DNA from: Legionella sp.
GTDB lineage: Bacteria; Pseudomonadota; Gammaproteobacteria; Legionellales; Legionellaceae
Assembly (NCBI GenBank): GCA_017306715.1
Contig: JAFKHV010000029.1
Location: forward strand, 1-39,739
DNA length: 39,739 nt
Reading direction: 5' to 3'
Positions within the stretch are counted from its first letter, which is position 1; every line of letters starts with the position of its first letter. Under the pieces are notes generated by a model that made no database searches, was not told the origin of the DNA, and saw only the letters and a program-made list of their open reading frames with translations. The position numbers were made by a program, and so were the translations under genes. Positions 17,567 to 26,152 of the stretch are shown in pieces.

Positions 17567-17607
17567 AAATACCTCATTTTTATTAAAATAAGAACAAATT
17601 CTTGGGC

Positions 17608-17636
17608 ATAATATAATTGAATTGTATTTAATACAA
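17608..17636 (-). promoter_or_regulatory. Sigma-70-like promoter of the VWA gene with an overlapping palindrome
   Basis: On the minus strand TTGTAT (17636-17631) and TATTAT (17613-17608) are 17 bp apart, about 40 bp before the start codon. The -35 lies in a 15-bp palindrome, TTGTATT-T-AATACAA (17622-17636), which could be an operator. Confidence 0.5.
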
Positions 17637-17659
17637 GCGGGAAATTAGGAGCATCTCGA

Positions 17660-17685
17660 AATAAAAAGGGGCTGTGAAACCCCTA
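17660..17685 (-). terminator. Rho-independent terminator of sdaA
   Basis: On the minus strand AGGGG pairs with CCCCT across an 8-base loop and is followed by TTTTATTT. It starts a few bases after the sdaA stop codon. Confidence 0.8.
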
Positions 17686-17689
17686 ATTT

Positions 17690-19066
17690 TTAGCATTCTG
17701 GAAGGTTGACTGCCAGCCCTCCCATGGAGGTTTCTTTATAAATACTTTGCATATCCAGGCCGGTTTGTTTCATGGTTTTTATGACTTTATCCAGAGAAAT
17801 CTGATGTTGGCCATCACCAATGAGTGCCATTCGCGCACCATTAACTGCTTTAACTGCGCCCATGGCGTTGCGTTCAATACAAGGGATTTGCACTAATCCC
17901 AGAACCGGATCGCAGGTCATACCAAGGTGATGTTCCATTGCAATTTCAGCCGCATTTTCTACCTGAGCTACCGTCCCCCCTAACACTGCGGTAAGTCCTG
18001 CCGCCGCCATAGAGGAAGCCACACCAACTTCCCCTTGACAGCCTACTTCGGCTCCCGAAATGGATGCGCCTTTTTTGTATAAGATGCCAATTGCTGCGGC
18101 TGTAAGAAAATAGGTGTAGATATCTTCTTTATTCATCCGATCATGAGCGTGTTGGCAATATTTCAATACCGCAGGAATAATACCGGCTGCTCCATTGGTC
18201 GGTGCCGTGACAATGCGCCCGCCGGCGGCATTTTCTTCATTAACTGCCATCGCATAAAGATTGAGCTGATTCATAATATCAGAATGCTCAAATACACTTT
18301 TTACGCCTTTTTGATTCATTAATTTTTGATACAAATCTGGAGCGCGGCGTTTTAGATTTAAGCCACCGGGAAGGGTTCCTTCATGCTGGCAACCATTGTC
18401 AATACATTCATCCATGACCTGTGCGATTTCCAAAATGCCCTGATGTATTTCCTCTTCACTGCGCCAGGTTAATTCATTCGCAAGCATCAGTTCTGCAATC
18501 GTTAAATGATGTTGCTCGCAAAGAGTTAATAATTCTGAGGCGGTAGCAAAAGGATAGGGGGGTGGGGCATTTTCTGTGTCATTTTTGCCAAAATCTTCTT
18601 CGGTGGTAATAAAGCCGCCACCAATGGAATAATAGACTTGACTGATTAATAAATTTTCGCACTCATCAAAAGCAGAAAAACGCATTCCATTTGAATGCAA
18701 GGGTAATAATTCTTTTTGTAGAAACAGGAAATCGGTCGGCTCATGGAAAGGAATCTCTCGTATTCCTGCCAGATTTAATCGCTGTGACTGCAGAATTTCG
18801 TGCATGCGTGGCACCATAGATTGTGGGTCTACGGTTTCTGGGGTTTTATTTTCCAGACCATTTAAGATTGCTTTATCGGTTCCATGGCCTTTACCCGTTA
18901 AAGCTAATGAGCCATAAAGCTCAACTTTTAATCTTTGAACTTGGGGTACTAGTCCCGCTGTGAGCATCAAGTTTAAAAAAGCATTTGCAGCCAGCATGGG
19001 ACCTACTGTATGCGAGCTGGATGGGCCGATACCAATGGAAAATAAATCAAACACGCTAATGTTCAT
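17690..19066 (-). CDS. sdaA: L-serine ammonia-lyase (L-serine dehydratase), single-chain iron-sulfur type
   Basis: A 458-aa protein starting [20 protein letters not shown], the standard N-terminus of this family, so I use the ATG at 19066 rather than the in-frame TTG 21 bases upstream. The N-terminal beta domain is followed by the alpha domain with [20 protein letters not shown] and [17 protein letters not shown], whose cysteines hold the [4Fe-4S] cluster. The enzyme deaminates L-serine to pyruvate and ammonia. Serine is a main carbon source for Legionella, so this is a central catabolic gene. It is divergent from mip across 200 bp and closed by its own terminator. Confidence 0.96.
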   Translation of the reverse strand: MNISVFDLFSIGIGPSSSHTVGPMLAANAFLNLMLTAGLVPQVQRLKVELYGSLALTGKGHGTDKAILNGLENKTPETVDPQSMVPRMHEILQSQRLNLAGIREIPFHEPTDFLFLQKELLPLHSNGMRFSAFDECENLLISQVYYSIGGGFITTEEDFGKNDTENAPPPYPFATASELLTLCEQHHLTIAELMLANELTWRSEEEIHQGILEIAQVMDECIDNGCQHEGTLPGGLNLKRRAPDLYQKLMNQKGVKSVFEHSDIMNQLNLYAMAVNEENAAGGRIVTAPTNGAAGIIPAVLKYCQHAHDRMNKEDIYTYFLTAAAIGILYKKGASISGAEVGCQGEVGVASSMAAAGLTAVLGGTVAQVENAAEIAMEHHLGMTCDPVLGLVQIPCIERNAMGAVKAVNGARMALIGDGQHQISLDKVIKTMKQTGLDMQSIYKETSMGGLAVNLPEC

Positions 19067-19152
19067 GAGTGCTTCTCTGTAGGTCAATTAGTGCAAAGTG
19101 TAGAATGATTTTAACAGTTTTTGTATTTTAATTAAATCCATTGGTATTACTG

Positions 19153-19167
19153 GTAATTTAAAGTAAA
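19153..19167 (+). promoter_or_regulatory. CpxR-like direct repeat upstream of mip
   Basis: GTAAT-TTAAA-GTAAA matches the CpxR consensus GTAAA-N5-GTAAA with one mismatch, 100 bp before the mip start and in the spacer shared with sdaA. CpxR regulates Dot/Icm genes in Legionella. The region is AT-rich, so a chance match is quite possible. Confidence 0.25.
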
Positions 19168-19267
19168 TTTAGGCACAATGAGAACGAATTTTTACGATTC
19201 TATCTTTCTAGGGATTTAATTAGTTAAGATAATCACTAAAGCTTAAAGACTACAAGGGGATTCTTAT

Positions 19268-19960
19268 ATGAAGATGAGATTGGTCACTGCCGCTGTTTTA
19301 GGATTGGCATTATCCAACGCAATGGCTGCTGATGCGTTAGTTACAGATAAAGACAAATTATCCTACAGTATTGGTGCAGATTTAGGGAAAAATTTTAAAA
19401 ATCAGGGTATTGATGTAAATCCTGAAGTGTTAGCTAAAGGCATGCAAGATGGCATGACGGGCACACAGTTAATTCTCACTGAAGAGCAAATGAAAGATGT
19501 ATTGAACAAGTTCCAAAAAGAATTGATGGCAAAACGCAGTGCTGAATTCAATAAAAAAGCGGATGAAAACAAAGCGAAGGGCGATGCGTTCCTGGCAACA
19601 AACAAAGGAAAACCAGGTGTTGTGGTATTACCCAGTGGCTTACAGTATAAAATCGTAGAAGCAGGTACTGGCGAGAAACCAGGTAAAAATGATACCGTCA
19701 CTGTAGATTACACCGGTACGCTTATCGACGGAACGGTATTTGATAGCACTGATAAAACAGGCAAGCCTGCAACATTCCAAGTATCTCAAGTGATTCCTGG
19801 ATGGACTGAAGCATTGCAATTAATGCCTGCAGGCTCTACGTGGGAAGTTTTTGTTCCTGCTGATCTTGCCTATGGTCCACGCAGTGTCGGTGGTCCTATC
19901 GGTCCAAATGAAACTTTAGTATTTAAAATTCATTTAATCTCTGTAAAAAAAGCAAGTTAA
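19268..19960 (+). CDS. mip: Macrophage infectivity potentiator Mip, FKBP-type peptidyl-prolyl isomerase
   Basis: A 230-aa protein. Residues 1-20 are a signal peptide ending SNAMA. An N-terminal dimerisation domain ([20 protein letters not shown]) leads to a long connecting helix, then an FKBP domain from about residue 120 with [26 protein letters not shown] and [17 protein letters not shown]. Mip is a surface-exposed homodimer that isomerises X-Pro bonds and supports early intracellular infection by Legionella. The sequence is very close to the L. pneumophila protein as I remember it, but differs at many positions, so the strain is probably another species. AAGGGG precedes the start. A strong terminator follows, so it is likely monocistronic. 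Confidence 0.98.
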   Translation: MKMRLVTAAVLGLALSNAMAADALVTDKDKLSYSIGADLGKNFKNQGIDVNPEVLAKGMQDGMTGTQLILTEEQMKDVLNKFQKELMAKRSAEFNKKADENKAKGDAFLATNKGKPGVVVLPSGLQYKIVEAGTGEKPGKNDTVTVDYTGTLIDGTVFDSTDKTGKPATFQVSQVIPGWTEALQLMPAGSTWEVFVPADLAYGPRSVGGPIGPNETLVFKIHLISVKKAS

Positions 19961-20002
19961 TGATCGGTGAACGATAATATTGCTCAGGCCTTATTATCTT
20001 AT

Positions 20003-20036
20003 CAATTGCCCGTTAAGTAACGGGCAATTGTGCTTT
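20003..20036 (+). terminator. Terminator of mip
   Basis: CAATTGCCCGTTA (20003-20015) and its exact complement (20018-20030) form a 13-bp stem with a very short loop, followed by TGCTTTT. It lies about 40 bp after the mip stop codon. Confidence 0.8.
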
Positions 20037-20091
20037 TAAAACTGTTTTCTCTGCTCATGCTTTTCCTGCTCTAACTTCAATATAAACTTTG

Positions 20092-21348
20092 ATGAAAAAG
20101 CGTCTATTTATTGTTTTTATCCTTGGCTTTTCTTCTGGCTTACCCTTAGCAATGCTTTCGAGCACGCTACAGGCATGGTATGCAGCCAGTGGTATGTCTT
20201 TATTGCTCACCGGCTCTTTAAGTTTAATTGGTATCCCTTATGCTTACCGATTTTTGTGGGGACCTGTAGTCGATCGCTATTCCCTATGCTCTCTAGGTAA
20301 ACGGCGTAGTTGGATTTTGTGCATGCAGTTGAGTTTATTAATCGGCTTTAATTTCATGGCTTGGCTCAACCCGGAACAACACCCCCAACTTCTTGCGTGT
20401 CTGGCACTTGCTCTTGCTTGTCTTTCTGCAACTCAGGATATTGCGATTGATGCTCATCGCACCGAATTCTTACCGCTACGCGAGCATGCATTGGGTGCCA
20501 CCGTTGCGGTATTTGGTTATCGCTTGGCTCTTCTTTTGTCAGGAGGGGTAGCATTAATTATTGCACAGCATCACGGGTGGATGTTTACCTATCGCCTTAT
20601 GGGGGGCTTACTGATCGTGGGCATGATCGCAATACTGTGTAGTGATGAGCCCATTCACAATAAATCACCAAGTTACAGTGTTAAAGAGAGTTTCATCGCA
20701 CCGTTAAAAGATTTATGCTTACGTCCTCGATTTGGGGTGTTGGTTTTATTTATTCTTTGCTTCAAATTGGGTGAGGCCTTTACTACGACTACAAGCGGCA
20801 TCGTTATGCCTTTTCTAATCCAGGGGGTAGGCTTTTCTTTAGAGACCATTGGTTATGTTAACAAAATACTGGGGGTGAGCGCGCTCTTAGCTGGGGGTTT
20901 AATCGCGGGTATCATCTTGTTTCGTTGTTCGTTGTATAATGCTTTATGGTGTTTTGGGATTTTACAAGCATTAACGAATCTTCTTTTTTTAGCTTTAGCA
21001 ATGGTCGGCCACAATGTGCCTTTACTCTCCTTGGCTGTCTTTGCCGATAATTTTGCTGCGGGCATGGGATCTACTGCCTTGGTTGCTTTATTTATGCGCA
21101 TTGTAAATAAAGATTTCACTGGAACCCAATTTTCCATTCTAGTTGCATTATCCACCATCCCCCGAACCTTCTCAGGGCCCATTGCAGCGAGCATTCAATC
21201 ATGGATTGGCTGGACAGGTCTTTATCAACTTTCTGTTATTTTAGCATGTACTTTTATTCCTTTCTTGTTCCTCCTTCGCAAGGAATTGGCGTACCATCCT
21301 AAGCTTGGGGATACGCCAAGGGATGCAGCATGTCCACTGGTTAAATGA
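20092..21348 (+). CDS. Major facilitator transporter, AmpG-like
   Basis: A 418-aa protein with about twelve hydrophobic helices. The start MKKRLFIVFILGFSSGLPLA, the SLIGIPYAYRFLWGPVVDRY loop and LGKRRSWIL match the AmpG/acetyl-CoA transporter branch of the MFS, whose E. coli member imports anhydro-muropeptides from the periplasm for cell-wall recycling. DIAIDAHRTE near residue 120 is another mark of this branch. I use the ATG at 20092 and not the TTG one codon earlier. No AmpC or AmpD gene is nearby, so the substrate is not proven. It is separated from mip by a terminator and ends six bases from a convergent gene. Confidence 0.88.
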   Translation: MKKRLFIVFILGFSSGLPLAMLSSTLQAWYAASGMSLLLTGSLSLIGIPYAYRFLWGPVVDRYSLCSLGKRRSWILCMQLSLLIGFNFMAWLNPEQHPQLLACLALALACLSATQDIAIDAHRTEFLPLREHALGATVAVFGYRLALLLSGGVALIIAQHHGWMFTYRLMGGLLIVGMIAILCSDEPIHNKSPSYSVKESFIAPLKDLCLRPRFGVLVLFILCFKLGEAFTTTTSGIVMPFLIQGVGFSLETIGYVNKILGVSALLAGGLIAGIILFRCSLYNALWCFGILQALTNLLFLALAMVGHNVPLLSLAVFADNFAAGMGSTALVALFMRIVNKDFTGTQFSILVALSTIPRTFSGPIAASIQSWIGWTGLYQLSVILACTFIPFLFLLRKELAYHPKLGDTPRDAACPLVK

Positions 21349-21354
21349 GCTCAG

Positions 21355-21816
21355 TTAAGGAATATGAGCTTGCTCCATGGCTACTTCATTCTGCACGGCA
21401 ACGACTGTATAAGGATCTTTCGAAAATTCACTAGCAGGCCAAGCAATAGAAAGTAAGCCATTGTATAAGTATTCCAGTAAGAAATAAGCCCGACAGGTTG
21501 TATCCAGACTGTCTTCATTGTCACATACATTATTTTGGATGAAAAAATAAAACGTTAACCCCAGTTGTGCACCGGCAGTGAGGCCTTGCAGTGCACTGAC
21601 CACTTTTTCTGCCACATGAGTATCCGTACGAAAGACAGAGTAGGCTGCTAGGGCGCTTTGGACTACTTTTGTTGGAATAATTGCGGCAGGAACCCAGTTT
21701 TGTACTGATGATGTGACAATTGCTGCCATGGCACTTCCGCGTTGCGTATTGCGATAACCTTGTGAGGATGAAAAAGGAGCACGCGCTCCGAAAATTTTAT
21801 TGAGTAATCCTGGCAT
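21355..21816 (-). CDS. Hypothetical small membrane protein
   Basis: A 153-aa protein that I do not recognise. It has a short polar N-terminus and three hydrophobic stretches, near residues 30-58 (alanine-rich), 70-93 (LTAGAQLGLTFYFFIQ) and 108-125 (YFLLEYLYNGLLSIAW). Two cysteines lie in the polar loop CDNEDSLDTTC between the second and third, which could form a disulfide if that loop is periplasmic. There is no cleavable signal. The Shine-Dalgarno AAGGAAG is good. It lies downstream of the DUF2520 gene on the same strand, 49 bp away, so it may be in that unit. Confidence 0.7.
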   Translation of the reverse strand: MPGLLNKIFGARAPFSSSQGYRNTQRGSAMAAIVTSSVQNWVPAAIIPTKVVQSALAAYSVFRTDTHVAEKVVSALQGLTAGAQLGLTFYFFIQNNVCDNEDSLDTTCRAYFLLEYLYNGLLSIAWPASEFSKDPYTVVAVQNEVAMEQAHIP

Positions 21817-21865
21817 GATTTCTTCCTTTATAAAATTATTTTATCTTCAGGTTTCGCTATAAATA

Positions 21866-22738
21866 TCATTCATGTGTATCTAATAGTAAAGCCAGCTGCT
21901 GCTTTTTTTCTTCACAATGCGGGGTTAGGGATAACGTATTTTTTCCTAATGTCTGGTACAGCTCGACAAGTCTTTGGGGTAGCGCATGGAGATGCGAAGT
22001 AATTGTTTTACTATCACCTCGCTGTAAAGGGCCTGTTAATGCATCGATGAGTGATGGGGTATTTTCTATATTATTCAGCGTATTGCGCATTAATTTAAGC
22101 GTAAGGTCGGCGGCGATTGCTTGGGGTACTTGGGCATTATTGAGGCAGGCAAGCGCACTATCCGCTAAGGTAATCAAATAATTCGAAGCAAATACTCCAG
22201 CTGCATGATACACGCTTTTTTGCGAGCCATCGATTTCATAGGGAATAGAGCCAATCGTCTTGAATAATTTAAATAAACCGGGCAGTAGTTCTTTGTTCCC
22301 CTCTATGGCACAGTAGACATCTTGATAGTCTGCAATCACTTGATAAGGCTGTGCAAAGCTATACATCGGGTGGACACTGGCTGTTGCCATTGCTTTGTTT
22401 GCAAGGGGTTCGAGCGCTGCGGCGGCTATAGAGCCGCTAAAATGAATGGCGGCACTATCACGGATGCCTGGATGATGACTAAGCTCTTTTGCTACACTAG
22501 ATATGGCTTCATCCGTGGTGGTTATTAACCAGAGCTGGGCAGGGGGTAATGCTGCTAAGTGGGTAAAAGGTGTGCCCGCACCGATAAAGGCGGCGGCGGA
22601 AGCAGCACTTGCAGACGTTTTGCTATAAATACCTTGAATAATAACACCTGCACGATGGTGTAATAGGTAGGAAATACTTTTTCCAAGTTTTCCTGCACCT
22701 ATCAGGTTAATCGTTAGGGGATTATGCATTAAATACAT
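21866..22738 (-). CDS. Rossmann-like and DUF2520 domain protein (F420/NADP oxidoreductase-like)
   Basis: A 290-aa protein. The N-terminal Rossmann domain has INLIGAGKLGKSISYLL (GxGxxG), followed by a helical domain from about residue 140 with SVHPMYSFA and YHAAGVFASNYLITLADSA, the DUF2520 pattern. The family resembles ProC and F420-dependent reductases, but its substrate is unknown. I choose the ATG at 22738, with GGAG seven bases upstream; this start lies within arsC, overlapping it by 17 bp. An ATG at 22729 would begin MHNPL, and the longest frame starts at 22801, which I consider too far into arsC. Tight overlap points to translational coupling with arsC. Confidence 0.85.
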   Translation of the reverse strand: MYLMHNPLTINLIGAGKLGKSISYLLHHRAGVIIQGIYSKTSASAASAAAFIGAGTPFTHLAALPPAQLWLITTTDEAISSVAKELSHHPGIRDSAAIHFSGSIAAAALEPLANKAMATASVHPMYSFAQPYQVIADYQDVYCAIEGNKELLPGLFKLFKTIGSIPYEIDGSQKSVYHAAGVFASNYLITLADSALACLNNAQVPQAIAADLTLKLMRNTLNNIENTPSLIDALTGPLQRGDSKTITSHLHALPQRLVELYQTLGKNTLSLTPHCEEKKQQLALLLDTHE

Positions 22739-23075
22739 GGAGAAGCTCCAGAACTCTGGCCGGTGGTCGCGCAACGATAATTTTATTTTTGTATACGACA
22801 ATAGGCCGTTGCAGCAATTGCGGGTGCGTATGTAAAGCCTGTAATAACGATTTTTTATCAGTCAAGGATAGATTAAGCTCGTTAAATAAGGGGTCATTTG
22901 TTCTGACCAAATCTTTTAAATCAATTTGTGCGAAAAAGGATTCCAAAACTTCCGGAGTCGGAGGTGATTTAATGTAATCTATAATTTTGGGTTGATATCC
23001 CTGACGCTGGATTAGTTCAATAACCAGGTTTGATTTTGAGCACTGTGGGTTGTGATAAACCGTTGGTTGCTGCAT
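22722..23075 (-). CDS. Arsenate reductase-like protein, ArsC/YfgD family
   Basis: A 117-aa thioredoxin-fold protein with YHNPQCSKSN (7-16), where the cysteine is the catalytic residue, and QRPIVVYKNK near 88, holding the arginine that binds oxyanion in ArsC. In true ArsC the cysteine forms a thiol-arsenate that glutaredoxin reduces. The CSKS motif is closer to YfgD-type members, for which arsenate activity is less sure. No arsB or arsR gene is nearby, so a housekeeping redox role is as likely as arsenic resistance. It is first in a two-gene unit with the DUF2520 gene. Confidence 0.88.
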   Translation of the reverse strand: MQQPTVYHNPQCSKSNLVIELIQRQGYQPKIIDYIKSPPTPEVLESFFAQIDLKDLVRTNDPLFNELNLSLTDKKSLLQALHTHPQLLQRPIVVYKNKIIVARPPARVLELLHVFNA

Positions 23076-23170
23076 AAAATGAATCCTTTATTGATGTTAA
23101 AGTAAGCATATATGTTTTGATAGTAACACAACTCTGATTTTAGGAGCAGGCTATCACTCGTCTTTGATTC

Positions 23171-24523
23171 TTACGGGGCAATTATCGTGTCGAGAGAATC
23201 TGAATCCGAGGGATCTTCGCTATCACTATTTTTAGCAGCGCTTTTAAAAAAGGTTATCGGAGATCCTAAATCCCGCCCGATTTTATAGATAATATCGTGA
23301 CCGAGACTTTTCTCTAAAGGATAAGCTAAAGCGATGTAATTGAGATCGTTATCGTCTAATATGATTCTGCTGATGCCATCTGAAGCTACAGAGGACTGAG
23401 TGTACGGCATTATCCGTTCAAGAATGGATTCTTGCAGGCTTGGGGGTTTATTCGTAAAAAGATTGTTCCCTTTTAAACTTACTTGGGTAACTGTTGCGGG
23501 AATAATACTGATTAATAAAACGAATTCCTCAACAGTTAAAGAATCGAGCCCATTTCTATCCAGTAGTAGCGTAGAAACATGCGCGGGTATATTGTTGATT
23601 ATATCAACAATCAGTTTACCCGGTTTTCCCCTTTTAATATCCTTTGCACAGTAATTAAAGCTTCCGAGATCCAAGTCTCTTAAATCTAATATGGATACAG
23701 TTTCTGGTGTATTTTTGATCAATTTAACGAGGTAAAATGGCTCATCAATCTCTTCGTAAGTCCATTGTATTTTTTTTACTGAAGAAGACAAAGTGCCAAA
23801 GCAGTGATTTAATTGCTCATGAGTATTCGTACGAAAATCTCTAATGCTCAGAATTAATTGTGTTATTTCACGGGGTAACTGATTAAGAATTGTATCGCGC
23901 TTTACGGTATCTCGCTCATCGCGTGAAACTGGAGGTGTAAATGACAGGAGTAACACCGAGATTTTCATCGGTAAATTTATCCAGAGGCCGGGAATTTGTT
24001 TTGAATGTAACTGCTCCAGATAGTTACCTTGTAAATCCAGTGATCTAACCTGTGGAAGATAGCGTGCAATCAGTTCAAGGTATCCGGGTAAGTTACGCTC
24101 CAGATTATTTTTAAAACTAAATTCACGAATTGTTTTAGGGACTTTAAGTAAAATTTTTTTAAACAGATCATAGGGAAATTCATTACTTATCGCGGAAAGA
24201 GGATTTAAATAGTCAGTGATGAGATGATCTGCATTAAGATAGTGGATATGTGCAGGAAGCGCCGCAAGTATTTTTTCTAAAAACTCTAGAGGCAGGTTTG
24301 CAACAAATGGGAGTAAGTCAATGCCCACAAAATTGGTTGGCAGATTACGTACAATCTGGAGTATGTGTTCTAAAGGAATGAGTTTGGAAAGATGGATGGA
24401 TGCTAATAAGTGTTTCCCCTCAACTTGTTGAAACTGCTCTTGAATTTGAAAAGTGATTCGTTTTTCTGTATCAATAGCCTCAAAATTTAACGTATAAGAC
24501 TCCATCAATGAGTAATCGTACAT
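23171..24523 (-). CDS. Leucine-rich-repeat protein, candidate Dot/Icm effector
   Basis: A 450-aa protein with irregular leucine-rich repeats of about 28-30 residues: VRSLDLQGNYLEQL near 166, VSILDLRDLDLGSF near 283, VSTLLLDRNGLDSL near 317, VTQVSLKGNNLF near 345 and ISRIILDDNDLNYI near 384. The units repeat 'P..v..L.L..N.l', the eukaryotic-like form found in several Legionella LRR effectors. There is no signal peptide or LPxTG. The C-terminus, NSDSEDPSDSDSLDTIIAP, is acidic and serine-rich with hydrophobic residues near the end, as in many Dot/Icm signals. The start ATG has AGGA six bases upstream. Host or bacterial target is unknown. Confidence 0.8.
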   Translation of the reverse strand: MYDYSLMESYTLNFEAIDTEKRITFQIQEQFQQVEGKHLLASIHLSKLIPLEHILQIVRNLPTNFVGIDLLPFVANLPLEFLEKILAALPAHIHYLNADHLITDYLNPLSAISNEFPYDLFKKILLKVPKTIREFSFKNNLERNLPGYLELIARYLPQVRSLDLQGNYLEQLHSKQIPGLWINLPMKISVLLLSFTPPVSRDERDTVKRDTILNQLPREITQLILSIRDFRTNTHEQLNHCFGTLSSSVKKIQWTYEEIDEPFYLVKLIKNTPETVSILDLRDLDLGSFNYCAKDIKRGKPGKLIVDIINNIPAHVSTLLLDRNGLDSLTVEEFVLLISIIPATVTQVSLKGNNLFTNKPPSLQESILERIMPYTQSSVASDGISRIILDDNDLNYIALAYPLEKSLGHDIIYKIGRDLGSPITFFKSAAKNSDSEDPSDSDSLDTIIAP

Positions 24524-24551
24524 AACTTATCCTGTCGAGAATTACATTACT

Positions 24552-24579
24552 ATTATACTATAAATAGTCTTTGTGTTAA
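24552..24579 (-). promoter_or_regulatory. Sigma-70-like promoter of the LRR gene
   Basis: On the minus strand TTAACA (24579-24574) and a perfect TATAAT (24557-24552) are 16 bp apart, about 30 bp before the start codon. Confidence 0.5.
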
Positions 24580-24697
24580 ATTATTGAGCATTTTCCCTGT
24601 TTGAGATTACAAGTAATTTGCCTTCAAGAAATACAAAATTGTGTGTAAATACTGCAATTAAGTTAAGATTGTTTAAATAAATGTAATAAATCTAAAT

Positions 24698-24731
24698 CTT
24701 AATTTTTTGTTAATTTTTCCAGTGCCATAAT
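24698..24731 (+). promoter_or_regulatory. PmrA-like tandem site and -10 of the 197-aa gene
   Basis: CTTAATTTT and GTTAATTTT, separated by TT (24698-24717), match the PmrA tandem consensus well. Eight bases on is CATAAT (24726-24731). The layout is the same as at csrA, including CAGTG between site and -10. Downstream, TAGTGA-ATAA-TCACTA (24739-24754) is a small hairpin touching the Shine-Dalgarno AGGAG and might affect translation. Confidence 0.6.
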
Positions 24732-24765
24732 GGAATCGTAGTGAATAATCACTAGGAGAAACGAG

Positions 24766-25359
24766 ATGGACAGTGTTAAGTTAGCTGAAATTATAATGCA
24801 AAAAAAAGAGGCTTGGATTAATTCCACGCAACCTCTGGCTTACACTCTAGCTATTGATTTAAAAAGACAGATTGAAGAGCTAATCACCGAAAATAACTCT
24901 ACGGAGTCTACTGAAAACATCAATGCAGCCACTTTGATGGTACAAGAGTTGGATAAAGTACTAAACACATGGAAAACAAATATTATCAGCATACTTGAGG
25001 TCAAACATGAGCGCGTTAAAGCAGCTCGAACCTATGCAATTGCTCATGTCTTCTCTACATCATTAGATTTATCCAGCATGTCTGGAGCGGCAAAACAGCT
25101 TCGTGAAGAGTTATCACATACACTTAAAACACATAAGAACAAAATGATGTTTCATGACAGCAGTTTATTTGCACATATTGTTCTTCTCATCAATGATGTT
25201 TTAGAGAAATTAGGTATTAAGCAACGGTTAAATACTAAAATTTCATTTTTTGGAACGAATGCTGGGCTGAAGCAAGGAATTGACTCATTAGAAAAATCTT
25301 TGCAAGTGAAAGAGAAAATATACGAATATACGCCTGAAGTGCAATTTAAGGGGTATTAA
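24766..25359 (+). CDS. Hypothetical 197-aa helical protein, candidate Dot/Icm effector
   Basis: I do not recognise this protein. It is polar, predicted almost all helical, and has no signal peptide or membrane span. Residues 30-75 could form a coiled coil (LKRQIEELITENN, then LMVQELDKVLNTWK). The C-terminus is KIYEYTPEVQFKGY, without a strong acidic block. The main clue is upstream: a PmrA-like tandem site with a well-placed -10, an arrangement typical of PmrA-activated effector genes. The ATG has AGGAG nine bases upstream. The gene is divergent from the LRR gene across 242 bp, putting two effector-like genes head to head. The effector call is inference from promoter and context. Confidence 0.7.
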   Translation: MDSVKLAEIIMQKKEAWINSTQPLAYTLAIDLKRQIEELITENNSTESTENINAATLMVQELDKVLNTWKTNIISILEVKHERVKAARTYAIAHVFSTSLDLSSMSGAAKQLREELSHTLKTHKNKMMFHDSSLFAHIVLLINDVLEKLGIKQRLNTKISFFGTNAGLKQGIDSLEKSLQVKEKIYEYTPEVQFKGY

Positions 25360-25403
25360 TTAAGAAGAAATTTATTAAAAAAAGAATTAACCATCAAACA
25401 TCA

Positions 25404-25490
25404 TGGTACCTAGGGTGGGACTCGAACCCACACAGTGTCACCACCAACGGATTTTGAATCCGTCGCGTCTACCAATTCCGCCACCCAGGC
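25404..25490 (-). tRNA. tRNA-Leu (anticodon CAA)
   Basis: Read on the minus strand, the 87-nt gene has a 7-bp acceptor stem (GCCTGGG with CCTAGGT), a D arm with GGTAGACGC, an anticodon stem ACGGA/TCCGT with loop TTCAAAA (anticodon CAA), a long variable arm typical of leucine tRNA, a T arm with GGTTCGAGTCC, and an encoded CCA. It reads UUG codons. No integrase or duplicated 3' end is seen, so it is not an evident attachment site. Confidence 0.95.
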
Positions 25491-25573
25491 ACTACGGCGG
25501 CCATTATAACAAATAATTAAATTCCCACAATCATTTTTACGTTATAATTATAAAAAAAGCAAAGGAGTTGATT

Positions 25574-25945
25574 ATGAAAAGATTTTGGACTTTTTTTATT
25601 TCTATTTTTTTTACCTACAGTACGTATGCGAGTAACTGTCCAGATCCAGAAACGACCTCTTTAAAGTGGGGTGAGGTGCCACCGCCGTGGGTGGTTAGTC
25701 CTTATTCGCAATATCCCCAAGCGGATGATAACACGCGCTTTGTACGCGCCAATATTTTAATTGCCGGTATCGGACGGGGTGTAAGTTGTACTTATCATAA
25801 TAGCGCCGGAGATTTTACGATTTTTCTTGAAACTGCAACCAAAATACCCTCACGTAATGATCCCAACTGGATTGAGGTCGTAGGGGGCTTTGTCTGTACC
25901 CAAAGTTTATCTCAATGTCAATTTTCAATTGCCGCACTGCAGTAA
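25574..25945 (+). CDS. Small secreted cysteine-containing protein (DUF3757-like)
   Basis: A 123-aa protein with a Sec signal peptide (a lysine-arginine start, a Phe-rich core, then TYAS) and a mature part of about 100 residues. Four cysteines remain after cleavage (NCPDP, SCTYH, VCTQ, QCQF), enough for two disulfides, so the product is probably periplasmic or secreted. The opening CPDP and the following layout recall DUF3757 proteins, but I hold that loosely. I use the ATG at 25574, with AAAGGAG upstream, rather than the TTG two codons before. It lies alone between tRNA-Leu and the hemerythrin gene. Confidence 0.7.
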   Translation: MKRFWTFFISIFFTYSTYASNCPDPETTSLKWGEVPPPWVVSPYSQYPQADDNTRFVRANILIAGIGRGVSCTYHNSAGDFTIFLETATKIPSRNDPNWIEVVGGFVCTQSLSQCQFSIAALQ

Positions 25946-26152
25946 GGTCTTAATTGACAAAAAACTTATGATTAAAGATAAGCGCTTGAAAAGATTTAAA
26001 AAATTTATATTTGAATCGCCTCGATATAGGCTAATCCTCATCTCAAAGTTAAATGCATTAAATTTTATGATATAGTTGTAGGGTGTTTGTTAAATAGTTA
26101 AACAGCGTTTAATGATAAACCATATGTGTTAGTACTGATTAAGGAGAATGCA

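Noticed and set aside
22739..22801. Upstream extension of the DUF2520 protein by 21 residues
   Set aside because: It lies deeper inside arsC and lacks a good ribosome-binding site, and the Rossmann fold starts right after the chosen ATG.
25404..25490. tRNA-Leu as an integration site for a genomic island
   Set aside because: No integrase, no repeated tRNA 3' end and no island-like gene run is visible next to it.
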